This document shows positions 35,513-48,913 of a stretch of DNA of 64,000 bases, one piece after another. How positions within the stretch are numbered: position 1 is the first letter of the stretch; each line of letters starts with the position of its first letter. Source of the DNA: Beroe forskalii (lineage: Eukaryota > Ctenophora > Nuda > Beroida > Beroidae); NCBI GenBank assembly GCA_011033025.1, contig WFMF01000505.1:8198-72197 (forward strand). The letters run 5' to 3'. The position numbers and the translations under genes were made by a program. The notes below the pieces were generated by a model. The model ran no database searches, was not told the origin of the DNA, and saw only the letters and a program-made list of their open reading frames with translations.

Positions 35513-37040
35513 AGGCTTTAAACCCGACCCCCCCCCCCCAAAAAAAATTGGTTTTTCAGCAATTTGCACTAATTCTTATTCAGTGGAAACCGCATAACCT
35601 AACTTACAAGTCGCTAAAAGAAGTCTGGAAGGGGTATAAATATAATACTAATAGTCAGTCCTTTGTAATCAGTATTAATATTATAATACTGATAACAGAG
35701 GATGGTCTATGTGTTATGGTCATGGTGACTGGAGGTCACACCCACCGGGCCTTGCTAGTAAATATAACATTTTAGAACGTTATAGATTTAAACTGAGAAG
35801 TTCACATGTTTTGAGCGTTTTTTATAATCAACCTCAGAAGTCTGTCTTATCTTTTTTACTAAATGTTAATTTTCATATCCATATTTTTGGTTCCAATTCG
35901 TGCTGTCCGATAAAATTACAGTTACATTTACACTTAAAATTAATCCCGTTTTCAAATTAAAGCTATAATGAATGAATCGGTCAAGAAAATCGTAGCGAAA
36001 TGTACAAACACTATGCAAACACTATTAATGGAGCGTAAAGGGTCGCTCTTTAAGAAAAATGATCTCAAAAGTAATAAAAGGAAGTGTCATGCATTGCCAT
36101 ATTAGGCAAAATCGTCTCACAGACAATAGCACTGATATTGTAGCTTGAGCTGTTTCAATGGACGCATAAGCTATAACCGACGCTATAGTCCGAAATCGAG
36201 AAACCTTCGATAAATACGTCTTTAGCGTCTGCTTGTAATCTGGCTTCGGTTGCAGGAAGTCGCTAATTGATGTGTCTCGTATAGAGCAGGGTGACTAGAC
36301 AGCCTATAAACCTTTTTCTTTTCATTTCCAAATTCAATGGCGATTATATTTATATTGTATTTGTACCTCGCGTGCATAATGCATAAATTATACACTCCTG
36401 TACGGGGCCATCCATTGAAACTTTAAGGGGGGGGGGGTGTCTCAAGCCAAATTTTTTGTAGAACACGTACTTGAGATAATGGTTGACCCAAAACTAAAAG
36501 GTACACCCCGTGGGCCAACTTTTTGGTCGGGTTTGATACCCCAGACCCTCTGGCGCCCAAAATGGGCACCTTTTTAAATCAAAATTCAAAAGCGACTTGG
36601 ACAGGGTCCGAGGTGTGCACTCGACACTCATACATAATGGTCCCTGAGTTACCATAAAAAATTGAAGTCCATATCTCAAAAATGGTCCAGTTATGGCCGA
36701 AAAAATGTATGCCCATTTACGGGCATACAAGGGTCGCACTAGCCTATATTTGGCCCATTACTTGGCCAAATATCAACATTTTTGAATGAAACCACCTTTA
36801 TTCGATAAATAGTGTTGGATTACGTATTCTCTGCAAGTTTGAGATTGATTGTTGTTGAAATGACGATTTGAGGTCCCAAAAACCCCTAAAATTAACATTT
36901 TCTCGGTTTATCACAAAAAAAATGTAAAGTCCATTATATTCATCTATATCACAAAACTTCAAACTTTGAGGTTTTGCAATAATGGACTTAACATTTTTTT
37001 TCAAAATCTCTGTTGTCTGACGTTCGCGTTGACAGCACTA

Positions 37041-37785
37041 CGGTGGCCGAGCAGGCTCACTTTTTTTTACATAAAAAATTTTTCATAAAAAATTTTTTAT
37101 GTAAAATTTTTTAAGCCTTTTCGTCCAACCCCGTGGCCGAGGAGGATTAAAAAATTTTATGTAAAAATTTTTGAGCCTTTTCGTCCACTGCAGTGGCCGA
37201 GAAGGATCACTTTATTTTACATAAAATTTTTTGCATAATGGCCATTGGCCACGTCGTTTGCACCTGCTGTGGCCGTGGCCGCGTGCGCGTTAGGCGGCCG
37301 ATCTAGCGCGCGCGGCGCGGTAGCGCGGCGCGCATGCGCAGATGGAATTCTGACAAATTATTTGAGTCGATTTTTTTGTATTTTTTGCCTTGAGCAGTAA
37401 TTATTAATTATTCAACTTAATTCGATGAAAAGGCCGTAGAAATATTTTTCTAATGAACCATGGGCACGTGTTTTGAAATAAATGTTTCTGTTGAATCAAT
37501 GATCTTAAATGTCAGTATTAAATCAAAATATCCTATACACTATAAATCATTTTAATTATTTATTTCTATGAATTTATTTGAAATAAAAAGAAATCTTTCT
37601 TCAAGACATTAATTTCTATGAATAGAATTATTCTGCAATGGATAGAGCTTCATTGATACTTTGGTTAATTGGGCTATCCATCTGAATGCTTTTGATGCTA
37701 TAAATCAAATTATTTTATGTTGTTAATTGATTCATGAATTATGAATTATCTTATGAATTATCTTATGAATTATGTTTTATAAAAG
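37041..37785 (+). repeat. Long inverted repeat, left copy
   Basis: Outer part: AT-rich T-run words between CGGCCAC/GTGGCCG boxes (37041-37230); then a GC-rich CpG-dense segment (37255-37345); then AT-rich DNA to 37785. Confidence 0.85.
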
Positions 37786-38264
37786 GATTGGGGCTATATT
37801 TGTGACAAATGTAAACTGTTTCTATGCTTGAACATTGATGTTTTAAAGAAATTCTTTATTTTATGGATTTTTCTCTACTAAATTGGTAACTGCTGCTTCT
37901 CCAAAATAGCCCTTTAGCTGCAAAAGTCATGCCAAAATAATGCAATGTCCCAGAAAATATATAGACCAATCAAGACTCTTTCATTTTAGAGATTGAGGCA
38001 ATTGTTGCATCCACTTCATCCACATGACATAGTGAAACCAGGTTTGTGGCATAAAAAATTAACCCTTTCTTAAATGCAAGCTAGCTTCCTTATTTGGACA
38101 TGAACAAATTTAAATTAACAACAATTCATGCTCTGCACCAAAGGCAGCATTACTCAAAAATTCCCTGAGAAGCTCTTATAGTTACAATTGAAAGTTGTTA
38201 TTTCATTTTAAAAATTTTAATGGTTGTTCAGTTGTTATAACTCCTGTAGGTAATACATGTCCAG

Positions 38265-39560
38265 ATTTGCCTACTCCTGTCTACTGGTGCCTCCTTGAAC
38301 TGCAGAAGAAGGTTCCCTGATATGATGTGAGCTACAAAATACGTACCGCTTGCAGCTGCAGACTTCTTGCAGTTGAATACAATACAATGCAACAGGTTAA
38401 CTATAATAATCATGAAGTAACATTTCGAGATAAGAAACTGGAAAGATTTAAGATTTCAATATTGACAGATATTGAATATGTCATTAATTCATTGTTACTA
38501 TAAGGTTGATGGTCATTAATTTGTTAAAACTCATGTAATTGTAATACCTGTCCAGGTTTGTCTACTCCTGTCTCCTGCCTTCAGTGAACAGCTGAAGTAT
38601 GTTTCCTGATCTGAAGCAAGTTACTAAGTACCTACCACATGCAGACCTTTTCAACACAATGCAATCTAACAGGTAAACAGTGCTTGATTTCATAAATATG
38701 TTTGAATGTTGAAATAAGGGACTTGATGGGGTTGGCAAATATAGGAGCCCCAAATAAACGCAATTTTGACCTCAAATGCCCATGATCCTTCATATATCGG
38801 GTTAATTGAAGGTGTGGACTCCATCATATATGATGGAGTCCACTATACTACCATACTGTGTGAGGGTATGATTGGAGTTAAACCCATGTCAAGGAGGCAA
38901 AAAGCCCATGTATCTCAAAATTGATACATGGGCTACCCCTACTTACCAGCACCATAGAATGGACAGATATTAAATAATGCAGTTATCACATTGCCATTTC
39001 AGTGTATGAGTAGAAGGTTGACGGTTGTCAATAACTTGTTCAAACTCATGTAATTGAAAAACGTGTCCAGGTTTGCCTACTCCTGCCTACTCATAGACTT
39101 GAACTGCTGAAGAAGGTTCCCTGATCCGATACATGCTACTGAGCACTGCCCCACACCTGCTGACCTGCAGACCTTTTCGATGCAATATAATCCAACAGGT
39201 AAACTATGATAATCATTAGCAGGTCGGGATCAGAAACTGGAAAAATTTAATTGAATTCTGAATGGTCTGATATTGATTAATAATCATTGATGGTTAATTA
39301 CTTGTGAAAACTCATGTATCATACGTTTTCAGGATTGACTGCTCCTGCTGATGCTTCTTTGGTCGGTGCTTATCCTGGTACTTCTTTGAACTTTTGATGA
39401 AGATTCTCTGATCCGATAGGAGCTTCTGCCAAGTTATTGACAACCGTCAACCGTCAGCCTCGCACCTGCTGACTTTCCAATACTGCAAGCAGCACAAAAT
39501 AGCACCTTGGAATCGAAAAATTGGGAGAATTCCATTGATGGACCTCAGAATGGACAGATA
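38265..39560 (+). repeat. Tandem exon-like units (possible non-coding RNA exons)
   Basis: Four diverged copies of a 300-500 bp unit. Each core of 117-131 bp (38265-38395, 38556-38672, 39071-39198, and a decayed copy from 39333) starts after a CCAG or TTCAG acceptor-like word. In the first three it ends ACAG followed by GTTAAC or GTAAAC, a donor-like word. The cores share TTTGYCTACTCCTG, GAAGTTCCCTGAT-like and CTGCAGACYTTTTC-like words. No frame is conserved, so a spliced non-coding transcript or an old exon duplication is possible. Confidence 0.5.
38814..38843. repeat. 30-bp perfect palindrome
   Basis: GTGGACTCCATCATA and its exact reverse complement are adjacent without a loop. Confidence 0.8.
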
Positions 39561-41104
39561 TCAATTAATCATAATAATATTCTATCCCATCGTATAAGCA
39601 TATGATTAGGTAGATGGTGTACGTTTTGATACATGTGTCTTCGTGCATTTGATTTTGAGTACTTGCATTACCGACTTTTGCTCGAACGACCGTAAATAAT
39701 TGAGGGAAGCAATTAATTTAAAGAAAACAGGCTATAGGGACCGTACACATATTACGTAATCATTTTTTGGGCATTTTCCCCTTCTCCCCTGACCCCTCTC
39801 CATAATCAAACGTTGTCTCGGTCAACCCCCCCCCCCCTCTTTTGGCAAATATTACGTAATCACGGCACGACCCCCTCTCCAGAAAGCTGAAACAAAGTTC
39901 TTTACTTTAGCATGTTATAATTGCATTGAAAACATACTTCTTCAGATGTGCTTTTTCAGACAATATTGATGATGTGCAAAACTTGATTGACTCAGAATTT
40001 TAATTTTTTCTGGAGGGCAAAAGGCAAGATTTTTTGTTGATATAACTACTAGATTTAATGTTTTATGTTACCATAATGCTCATTTGTGATTAAATGTTCT
40101 TGAAAAGGATCCTAAAGGATGTGAAACGTCACTCAACAGTTACCGCTTAGATGCCTAGAGAATTGAGTTTCTTAATTATGGTTAAGCGGGTTAAAAATGT
40201 GTGCTTTATTATTATAATTGATAATCATTTTAATGATTTATGTTAAGCGAAACTGAATACCTAACGAACACAGTTTGGCTAGTATTGAAATATAATTAGA
40301 ACTATAGAAATATTGGAAATTGCCTTCTTTTACACTTTACGAAGAAAAATCGTATATTCGTCCACGCAAAAATCTTGAAAATATATTTTATCCTACAGTC
40401 TACAGAAACTACTTTTTGGCCCAAATTTATGAAAATAGGTGGGTGAAAATTTCGTATTCAGTCTATCAGTTTTTTTTCAAGATTTGAGATCTCCATTGAA
40501 ATGCAATTTTCATCGAATCATGGTCAATTTTTTTTGGATAAGGAGCAGTTTTGTCATGAAACTTAGAGGTATACCTTATCGGACATAGTTAACACGAACA
40601 TTAAAATCACGCAGCTAAGCACATCAGCGTGAATATTAATGTCCGTGAAAATTTTGTCCGTGATACTATTGTCCGTGATTTTCAGGTCCGTGAAAATTAA
40701 GTCCGGTATTTCCTCTTAAAATTTCTAGGGTAGAGAAGCAAAATTTCTGACTTTATCTCTTTAAACGCAATAACAAAATTTTTAAGGAAATTATGCTTTT
40801 TTTATGCTAATAGAACCTGCTATATGGAAATTTATCATATTAATTAACGAAATATATTGAAAAAATCTTGAAATCAAGTATTCAAATCGTTGTAAAAATG
40901 GAAAAAATCGAACCGAAAATTCCGAGATTTTCTTGAAATTTGAAGTGGCAGGATCGAGCGTGAATATTAATGTCCGTAAAATTTTCATAATTATGTCCCC
41001 TCGGCTGATTATGTAATATGTGAATGATCCCATATTCATATTCATGCCATTCCACAAACCTGAGATGAAACTCACATGTAGCCATATAATATACGCTTAG
41101 AGCA

Positions 41105-41470
41105 TGGCTGGGAATGCGCTAATAGAAATTATTGCACGAGGCGTAGCCGAGTGCAATAATTTATATTAGCCAATTTTGAGGGTACTTGTAGGCGTGCAAT
41201 AATAAGTAATATTGCACTCCTCACATTGGCTAATACACTTAGAGCATGGCAAATGGTCATGACGCTAATAAAATTATTGCACTCGGCTTCGCCTCGTGCA
41301 ATAATTTGGTATTGTCGCACTCGGCCTGCTCCTCGTGCGACAATACAACTCGGCAGATTTTTGGTTAATTTTGCCGTTTTATATCGGGCGATTAACAAAC
41401 GAATGGGATATCGAAAATTATCACACGAGGCGTCAGCCGAGTTTGACAATTTTCGATATCACACGATCCA
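41105..41470. repeat. Cluster of GCAC(T/G)CGG hairpins
   Basis: Several hairpins with stems such as AAATTATTGCAC (41271-41307) and TATTGTCGCAC (41310-41345), each with a CGGC...GCCTCG loop. A related hairpin is at about 41125-41165 and a half-copy at 41420-41460. Related CTCGCAAGCTCGTGCA words recur at 44470-44590. MITE-like; open frames here are not credible. Confidence 0.7.
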
Positions 41471-41479
41471 TGAGTTTGT

Positions 41480-44400
41480 TGATTGTATTATTACTCGACA
41501 AAACAGTTCTCCCTACCACTCGGGTCTGACGACCATCTTCTGAATTCAACGTTTTTATAGATTTTCGAGTGCTCCTTCATAAAATTTACAATTTATTTAA
41601 CAATATTCTGCTGTATTATTCCGCCACTTTGCAGTAGTTCTACAAAGGAGTGATATATCGATAATTATTACACTGGAGTTTGAGCCACGGGAGGGAATAA
41701 TCGATTTTAAAACTTCCTGTTCTTTTTCAAAGGTTAAAGTGTAATTTTTTCCTGTTCCCAATCGCGTTTTTGTTTTACAAAAAGGCATTGAGAAAAGGTT
41801 AGCAGAGATCGTGTTTTTTGGGGGTTGTGTGTATACTACCTTTACGCGTACTGTTAAATCTGAAATAGGTGGTGGGACCAAATTTGGTCGTATGCGCGCG
41901 TGTGGTATGTACGTATGTATGTACGTCACTTTTTTGATCATTTTCAAGCATCCAACTGCTCCTTTATAATATCACTCGCGCCAATATAGCTTGGTGTAGT
42001 GGCATACTGTACAATGTGTACTGCAGCTAGATTACAGTTATTCGGGTTCAATGCTCTGTTCATCCTAATGACCTAATGTTGAAACTTGGAAATGTATTCT
42101 TTTTAAAAAATCTTCATCATTCTTCAATTTCATCAAACTTTTCAATGATAAAAGGTACATGGATGTCTTTCGATTTTCTTGGAACTTTCCGTCAAATTTT
42201 GTCTTTTGATTGGGTTTCAATCAAATTATCATTTTTTTTAAGCAGGAGGCACTTATTGACATGAGCAATAGATTTCGATGATTCGATCAATGATGATTGA
42301 CCTTAGCAATTTCGCTGAGGAAAGTAAGAGATGAAAATTTGTCCCAGTATCTCATAAATGTACGAAATCTGCATCTTCAATCTTGGCTATTAATCCTTCT
42401 TTTTATCTTTAAGTTGGCACAGTTGATCCTGATATCACAAAGCTCGACGCACTTGGTTGAATATCTACTCAATAATCGCCATGAGTATTGAGCAATCCTC
42501 GATCAAGTGAGCTCTGGCCTCTGACTGTGGTATCCGAGCACCATAACATCAAACTGCAGAAACTTTTAAGGATAGAAAATAATGTGATTTCGTATGATAA
42601 AATTATTTTCATCAATAGAAACGCTCGATAATGCGCAACGCTTGTATGGGTACGAGGCGTCGAACAAAACTCAAAAGGAAACAACCAAGAATGAATGCGT
42701 ACGCGCGCAAACAGAACATATATGGCAGGTGTTCATTTGCGCGCGCAGTAAAATGCACGTGCGACTTGTGATCACGTACGACCTTTATTGTTTCATGGAA
42801 TTGAAGCGCTCGCCGAGGTTACAGAAAAAGAGCACCATTATTATTTTCAGTCTATACTTACGAATGGAATATAAAATTGATTCAATAATGTGATTATTGC
42901 GATGTGACTCTTGATAATGATAGATAAAGTTATAAAGCGTTTCATCGTCAACTCATCCTGTCAGTAAGCGAGACGGACAATGGTCGACGGCGTTTTTTTT
43001 AATGACGGCGTGTTTTAATGCCAGCCCCGGGGAACAGGAAATTAATCGCCTGCATACAGGAAGAACGGGCACAAGAAATGTGCCGGCAGGCGCAATTCTT
43101 GTTTGAATCTGAAATGATTTAACCTTGGAAACTGACCAAATTTACTGAAAGAACTAAGTTAGGAATTTTAATTTGGAGCCCGGTTAATCATACACCAGAG
43201 GGGTGATATTTATGATTGGCATGGTTTTCGATAATCTTTTGATAGAATTTTGATTTTCCTCTACTTTGCGACAAAATAGTAATTTAAATATGCTAACCGA
43301 GGAGTGTGACGGACTTTCTTAGGAGTGCGACTGGCATTGACTTTCTTAGGAGTTTGATAGGCTTACTTACGGGTAACACACCCCTCTCAACTCATAACAT
43401 ACCCCTATCTCATCGTAACCCACCCCTCTCCACTCATATTATACCTCTATCCACTCATATAACACCCTTCTCAACTCATAACGCACCCCTCTCAACTCAT
43501 AACAACCCCCCCCCTCAACTCATAACACACCCCTCTCCACTCATAACACACCCCTCTCCACTCGTAACACACCTCCGCCACTCATATTATACCTCTGTCC
43601 ACTCATAACACACCTCTCTCAACTCATAACAGACCCCTGTCAACTCAAAGCACACCCCTCTCCACTCATAACACACACCTGAACAAACCTCCCGTACCTC
43701 AGAAATCAGAGAAACCCACTGCAGACTCTTCAAGCGACCTTTTCTTTAACGTTTCGAGCATTTCCCTTTAAATTTTTAAGCAATATCACAACTTTTTCGA
43801 CCTTTTCCCAATTTTAAGGGAATCCCTCATTTCTGCACTAACAGTTTATTTGTTATTATTAACGCAAGATAAAAATTTCTAAAATATATATAATATCACC
43901 TCTATATCTGGTGGAAGCAGGGATGGAGCACAATGTAATCTGTATCCCCAGTCTGGGGATCAAAATAAAGATAACACAGACTTGTGGTCCATTTTATGAT
44001 TTTGTTTTGTTATGTTTCATATCTTTTGCTGCCGTGTTTGATGTGTCAGAGTTTATTTCTTGAGTTTTAAGTTAGGGTTTTAAGATTGGTATAGATATTA
44101 AATATACATGCATATTGGCGCCATTCCCATTGCTCGATGTACTTTACACTATACTCCCGCTTAAGCATGTTTTGATCATTGGCCTCTGTATTTATTTGTT
44201 ACATAATACCATGGCGCTATGATTAGGCATTTATGCTACATTGACTTTTTATGAATTAACGAATGGCGAAGGGAGTGCCACCTTTTCAACCTCTTCGATC
44301 ATGATATAAAGAAATAATGTATGATGTGCATATAATTGTTGAAACGATGATTCATATGAAACACTGATTCGTATGAATTGTTTTTATAGCGTTTGCTTTC

Positions 44401-45487
44401 ATTGTTTCGTATATGGCAGGGTATTGATACAGTAAATGCTCACATGGGTATCAGAATAACCATCGTAATTGCACTCGCAAGCTCGTGCAATGACTTCAAT
44501 TAATGTACTCGCAAGCTGGTGCATTTATTGCATGAATCCCACTAGCAAGGTCGTGCATTTATTGCATGGATCCCACTTGCAAGTGTGCATTTACCGTATA
44601 TTATATTACATGATTCCGAAATTTGCACGCCCGTGAAAATGCCAGTTATATTCTCCTTTTAACTGCATAGTAGGAGTTATTTGAACGGGAGTGGTGATAA
44701 GAATTTTGAAAGATATACTCATTGTATCTATAATGATTGTGAAATATAATTGGACAATTAATGAACTAAATATATGAAGTGTATTATTTTGTCTCTTCAA
44801 ATTTGTTACTGAACTTCTTTCATTTCAAATTAGCTATACCAGAACTGAACCAAAATTGTATCAGGGACCCTAAAGGCACGACAAGAGTAAAACTCCTTGA
44901 CAAAGCTTCGTTTTTTCAAGGAAAAAATTACAGAATTTTATTGTAATACGTTCTTTCAAAATCCCTCAGTGAGACCATTAATACTTACGGGTCACGACTC
45001 ACGCATCTTAAAAATTAAATGCAGAACTCCAACGGTCGCCGTATATTTAACTGAAGTACTGACGTATTGGTCGCCATAAAGCTCGAATATTGACTTAATT
45101 TTTTTGTGCCTTTCGGGACACCTGGATAGCTAGGTATGAAATGGGGCTATCAGTACCGGTCCGCTCTCCTGGTTGAGTTTCTGATAAAGACGAATAAATG
45201 TGAAAACTTTGAATTATACGAATATGGTGACCTTTGTCCGTAGTCGAATCCGTACGTAAGTGTGGCAGCTTGTCGATTCTGCTATGCCCCATATTAAAAT
45301 AGGCTGTTGTGCGTCATCAACGCACCATATTAAAATGTCATAATGACGCCATCTTGGTCGCTTATTCATCAAATGTGCATGAATTTCGTATATTATGGAA
45401 CACGCGACTGTTCTCTTAGCAGCATTTCAGCGCGGGATTTGAGCGCGCACGCGAGTTTTTATTGAAAAAAGTGATGCCCTGGAGTGA
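41480..45487. other. AT-rich non-coding stretch
   Basis: No gene supported. It contains the CTCATAACACACCCCTCTCC array (43374-43680), GTGCATTTATTGCATG words (44470-44590), and otherwise unremarkable AT-rich sequence. Short frames lack domains. Confidence 0.55.
43374..43680. repeat. 21-22 bp tandem repeat (CACTCATAACACACCCCTCT)
   Basis: About 14 imperfect copies. The open frame across it is repeat-derived. Confidence 0.8.
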
Positions 45488-45739
45488 GCCTCCTCGGCCA
45501 CGGGCATGGACGAAGAGGCTCACTTTTTTTACATAAAAAAAAGTGAGCCTAAAAAATTTTTTCATGTTTTTTTTTTCTTGAAAAATTTTTATAGTAAAAA
45601 AAGTGATCCTCCTCGGCCACGGGGTTGGACAAAGAGGATCAAAAAATTTTATATAAAAAATTTTTCAAGTAAAATTTTTTATAATTTTTTTTTAATGAAA
45701 AATTTTTTATGTAAAAAAAGTGAGCCTGCTCGGCCACCG
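45488..45739 (-). repeat. Third copy of the CGGTGGCCGAGCAGGCTCAC terminus
   Basis: Runs of T- and A-rich words between GTGAGCCT/GTGATCCT and CGGCCAC boxes, ending exactly at CCACCG then TA (45740-45741), as at the tips of 37041-51377. No mirrored partner of its own is nearby, so it is an orphan end or the edge of a nested family member. Confidence 0.75.
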
Positions 45740-46396
45740 TACTCTGGTTTTGCGCACAGCGTGCGTGGCAAGCGACTTAGCGACGCCCCTGGTTACTGGT
45801 TTGGGGAAGGCCAGGGTTAGGATCATGATTTGTTAGGTTTAGGGTAAGGGTGATATGAGAATCAGCGACCGACGCTGAATTCTCGTGATGCCGAGGGTCT
45901 GTCTACGGCCGACAAGGGGACTGGCAACGCCTTGCCCTAACCTGCTAACCAGGACCCTGGTTTTGCGACGCCCCTGGTTAGGGGAAGGCAACGCCAGACA
46001 TTCAGACAAATTGGGATATTTGAACTTTTGAAGTTAGTGCCGCGCATTAAAAATAATAAATATGAATATGAATCTATACCCAACTGCCGTTATCGGCACT
46101 GGATAGTCACGTGTCATGCATCAATCGACATTGTAAAAATTTCATAGCAACCACTGCAGAAAACAAATAGCCTGCACTTGGCACTGCGAGCCGCAATTCG
46201 TTATGTGATTGCCTAACTCTGCTTTCTAAACCTCTTGCAATTGCATAAGTTCTTTGACGTTTCGAGGAAGCAAAGAATGTGAATGTATAATTTAAACCCC
46301 TGAATCCCTGATTCGATGCTTCGTGGCATGTGAGCTCCACAAGCCAGCTGCCAGCACCTGACACCTATTCCGGCTAGGGAACGTAAGTCTCTAATA
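45740..46396. other. Intergenic, short duplications only
   Basis: GCGACGCCCCTGGTTA occurs twice (about 45780 and 45965), with CCAGGGTTAGG-type words. No gene seen. Confidence 0.5.
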
Positions 46397-47074
46397 ACTG
46401 GGCGCAAATGAGCGCAATTGAGCGCTAATGAGCGCAATTGAGCGCTAATGAGCGCAATTAAGCGCTAATGAGCGCAATTGAGCGCAATTAAGCGCTAATG
46501 AGCGCAATTGAGCGCTAATGAGCGCACTTAAGCGCAACTGAGCGCAAATGAGTATAAGAAAGTTTTATTTTTTGTAAAATAGCTACAACTGAGCGCAGCT
46601 GAGCGGAATTGAGCGCAACTGAGCGCAAAATTGAAATTATTTGCGCTCAGCACAACTGAGCGCAAAATTGAAAATTTGCGCTCAGTTGTTCTGAGCGCAT
46701 ATGAGCGCAAATGAGCGCAAAATAATTTGCGCTCAGTAAAACTGAGCGCAAAATGCAAAAATTTGCGCTCGTTAGCGCTCGTTAGCGCTCATTTTCAAAT
46801 TCTGTTAATTTTGCGCTCGTTAGCGCTCTGAGCGCAAAATGGGCGCAAAGTGGGCGCAAAATGGGCGCTAACGAGCGTTAATGAGCACATATGAGCGATG
46901 ACGAGCATATATGAGCGCAAAATTTTGCGCTCATTTGCGCTCAGTTATTTTCGAGGCTCTAGAGCGCTAATGGGCGCTAACGAGCGGTAATGAGCGCTAA
47001 CGAGCGCAAAATTTTGCGCTCGTTAGCGCTCGTTAGCAATCATATGTGCTCAATTGTGCTCATTTGCGCTCAGT
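46397..47074. mobile_element. 678-bp TA-flanked fold-back made of a 10-bp word array
   Basis: Starts ACTGGGCGCAAATGAGC and ends with the inverse of ACTGAGCGCAAATGAGC; TA lies on both sides (46395-46396 and 47075-47076). The left half is an almost strict 10-bp repeat (GAGCGCAATT / GAGCGCTAAT). Towards the right the word turns to its complement (TTGCGCTCA), so the whole can fold. It abuts the 5' edge of the retroelement, which is truncated there. Confidence 0.8.
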
Positions 47075-47076
47075 TA

Positions 47077-48913
47077 AGCCTTGCGCTACACTTTACATTT
47101 GCCTGCCATGCTGCATTTACAAGGTTGATGTTGTTAGGCCAAGTTGGGAAAGCTGTGAAGCTGATAGACAATAACAGTGATGTGAAGGGTGTTCACAAGC
47201 TGACTCGTCATGTCAAGACAGTCCTGGTGTGCAAACACCCTGATGCCAAACCAGCACCTCAGCAGTTGAAGATGGAGATAACTACCCCAGAACCCCAGCC
47301 GGTGATCTTTGAGGAAATTGATGGTCAGATGGTCAACAGAGTCGCCAAAACAGTGCATGGTTCTGGCGGGCCCACACTCTTGGATGCAGATGGATGGAAA
47401 CACATCCTGTGTTGCAAGTCCTATGGAAAGGCATCTGAGAAGTTGTGCGACGCCATCGCTGAACTAGCAAAGTACATCAGCACCAATGAAGTCAGCCCAA
47501 CTGCCTTGGAAGAACTCCTAGCATGTCGTCTTATCCCCCTGGACAAGGGCAATGATAAGCGGGGAGGCATTGGAGTGAGACCAGTGGGTGTTGGTGAGGT
47601 GCTGCGGCGAATTGTGGGCAAACTGGTTATCAGTGTCTTGAGGAAGGACATCCAGCAGGCTGCAGGGCCGCTGCAAACTTGTGCTGGTCTCAAAGGGGGG
47701 ATAGAGGCTTCCATCCACGCTACTCGGGAGCAATGGGAGCTGCCAGCTACTCAAGGCGTGTTATTAGTGGATGCAGACAATGCTTTCAACACAATCAACC
47801 GAGAGCTGGCAGTTCATAACATCAGGGAGCTGTGCCCACCCTTCCATCGCTTCATTGCCAACACTTATCAGCGACCTGCCATGCTGGTGGTTAGTGACGG
47901 TCAGACAACTGAGTACATGGGGTCGGAGGAAGGCTGTACGCAGGGGGATGTTGCTGCCATGGCCTTCTACGCGCTGGGAGTCAAACCACTGATTGCGGAG
48001 CTCTCGACTGCAGTTGATGCATCTGCTTGTAAGCAGATGTGGTACGCAGACGACTCAACTGCTGCCGGGAAACTGGATGGGATTAAGAGGTGGTGGGATT
48101 TTCTGTGTGTTAGGGGGCCCGAATATGGATATAGACCGAAGCCATCAAAAACTGTGTTGATTGTGAAAGAGGAATGTCTTAAGGAGGCTAAGAAGATGTT
48201 CAAGGGTTCTGGCATTCAGGTCACGGGTGAAGGAGAGCGTCATCTAGGTGCTGTGCTTGGGACAGAGGAATTTAGGAGTAGCTATGTTGCAGACAAAGTG
48301 GCAAAGTGGGTTCAGGATGTTGACCAGCTCTCTGAAATTGGCAAAGATGACCCGCAGGCAGCCTACGCAGCCTTCACAAAGGCACTGTGTCACAGGTGGA
48401 CATTTGTCCAGAGAACTGTACCTGGCATCTCCGAACTGTTTGGTCCACTTGAAAACGCCATACGACATAGCTTTTTGCCAGCCATTGTAGGAAGGCATGT
48501 TTCAGTCCTGGAAAGGAAGTTGTTCACATTACCTGTCAGACTTGGGGGGGCTTGGAATTTCAAACCCAGTAGAAGGTTCAGATTTTGAGTTCCAGGCCTC
48601 AGTGAGAATCACCGAGAATCTAAGACAGTTGATTATTGATCAGCAGTTATCCCTTGATGGCTATCAGGCTGACAGTGTTGCAGAGGTGACCAGGGACTGC
48701 TTAAAGGACAAAGAAGTGAGGATGATGAGAAAGATTTCCGAGATTGGATCAGACTCTTCTGATGAAAGGTTGAAGAGGTCTATCTCCTTAGCCCAAGAGA
48801 AGGGTGCTGGGTCGTGGCTCACCGTACTCCCCATTGGTTCTCTTGGATGGGTAGGGGAGATAGGCGGCAAATGGGACAGTTTGTCAAATGGGACAGATTT
48901 ATATCGCACTTAA
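47077..48913 (+). pseudogene. Retroelement reverse transcriptase, 5'-truncated and frameshifted
   Basis: Translation gives a non-LTR-type reverse transcriptase. RT motifs are ACRLIPLDKG and GIGVRPVGVGEVLRRIVGK, then motif A LLVDADNAFNTIN (about 47760-47800), motif B EGCTQGDVAAMAFY, and the catalytic WYADD box (48040-48054), then RPKPSKTVLIV. The frame slips at a 7-G run (48544-48550) and continues in the next frame (GLGISNPVEG..., LTVLPIGSLGW). A 929-bp element then interrupts it at 48854. The N-terminus is missing: sequence before 47077 is a fold-back array. Not functional as it stands. Confidence 0.85.

Larger units (their letters stand above)
33289..37040. other. Intergenic stretch of dispersed repeats
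   Basis: No gene seen. It contains hairpin repeat copy 4 (34097-34240), a diverged repeat related to 40615-41000 (34300-34610), an inverted pair of a dispersed repeat (34690-35110 and 35230-35512), and a piece sharing GAGATAATGGTTGACCCA at about 35105 and 36475. The remainder is AT-rich DNA. Confidence 0.6.
37786..41100. other. AT-rich stretch with exon-like tandem units
   Basis: Holds three or four tandem exon-like units (38265-39560), a 30-bp palindrome (38814-38843), a TATTACGTAATC-containing C-rich piece (39745-39900) and a dispersed repeat related to 34300-34610 (40615-41000, TGTCCGTGA words). No protein-coding gene is seen. Confidence 0.6.

Noticed and set aside
45506-45820. 104-residue Lys/Phe-rich ORF
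   Set aside because: It is translation of A/T-run terminal repeat sequence.
47134-48909. Several minus-strand ORFs across the retroelement
   Set aside because: They are shadows of the RT frame; only the plus strand shows RT motifs.
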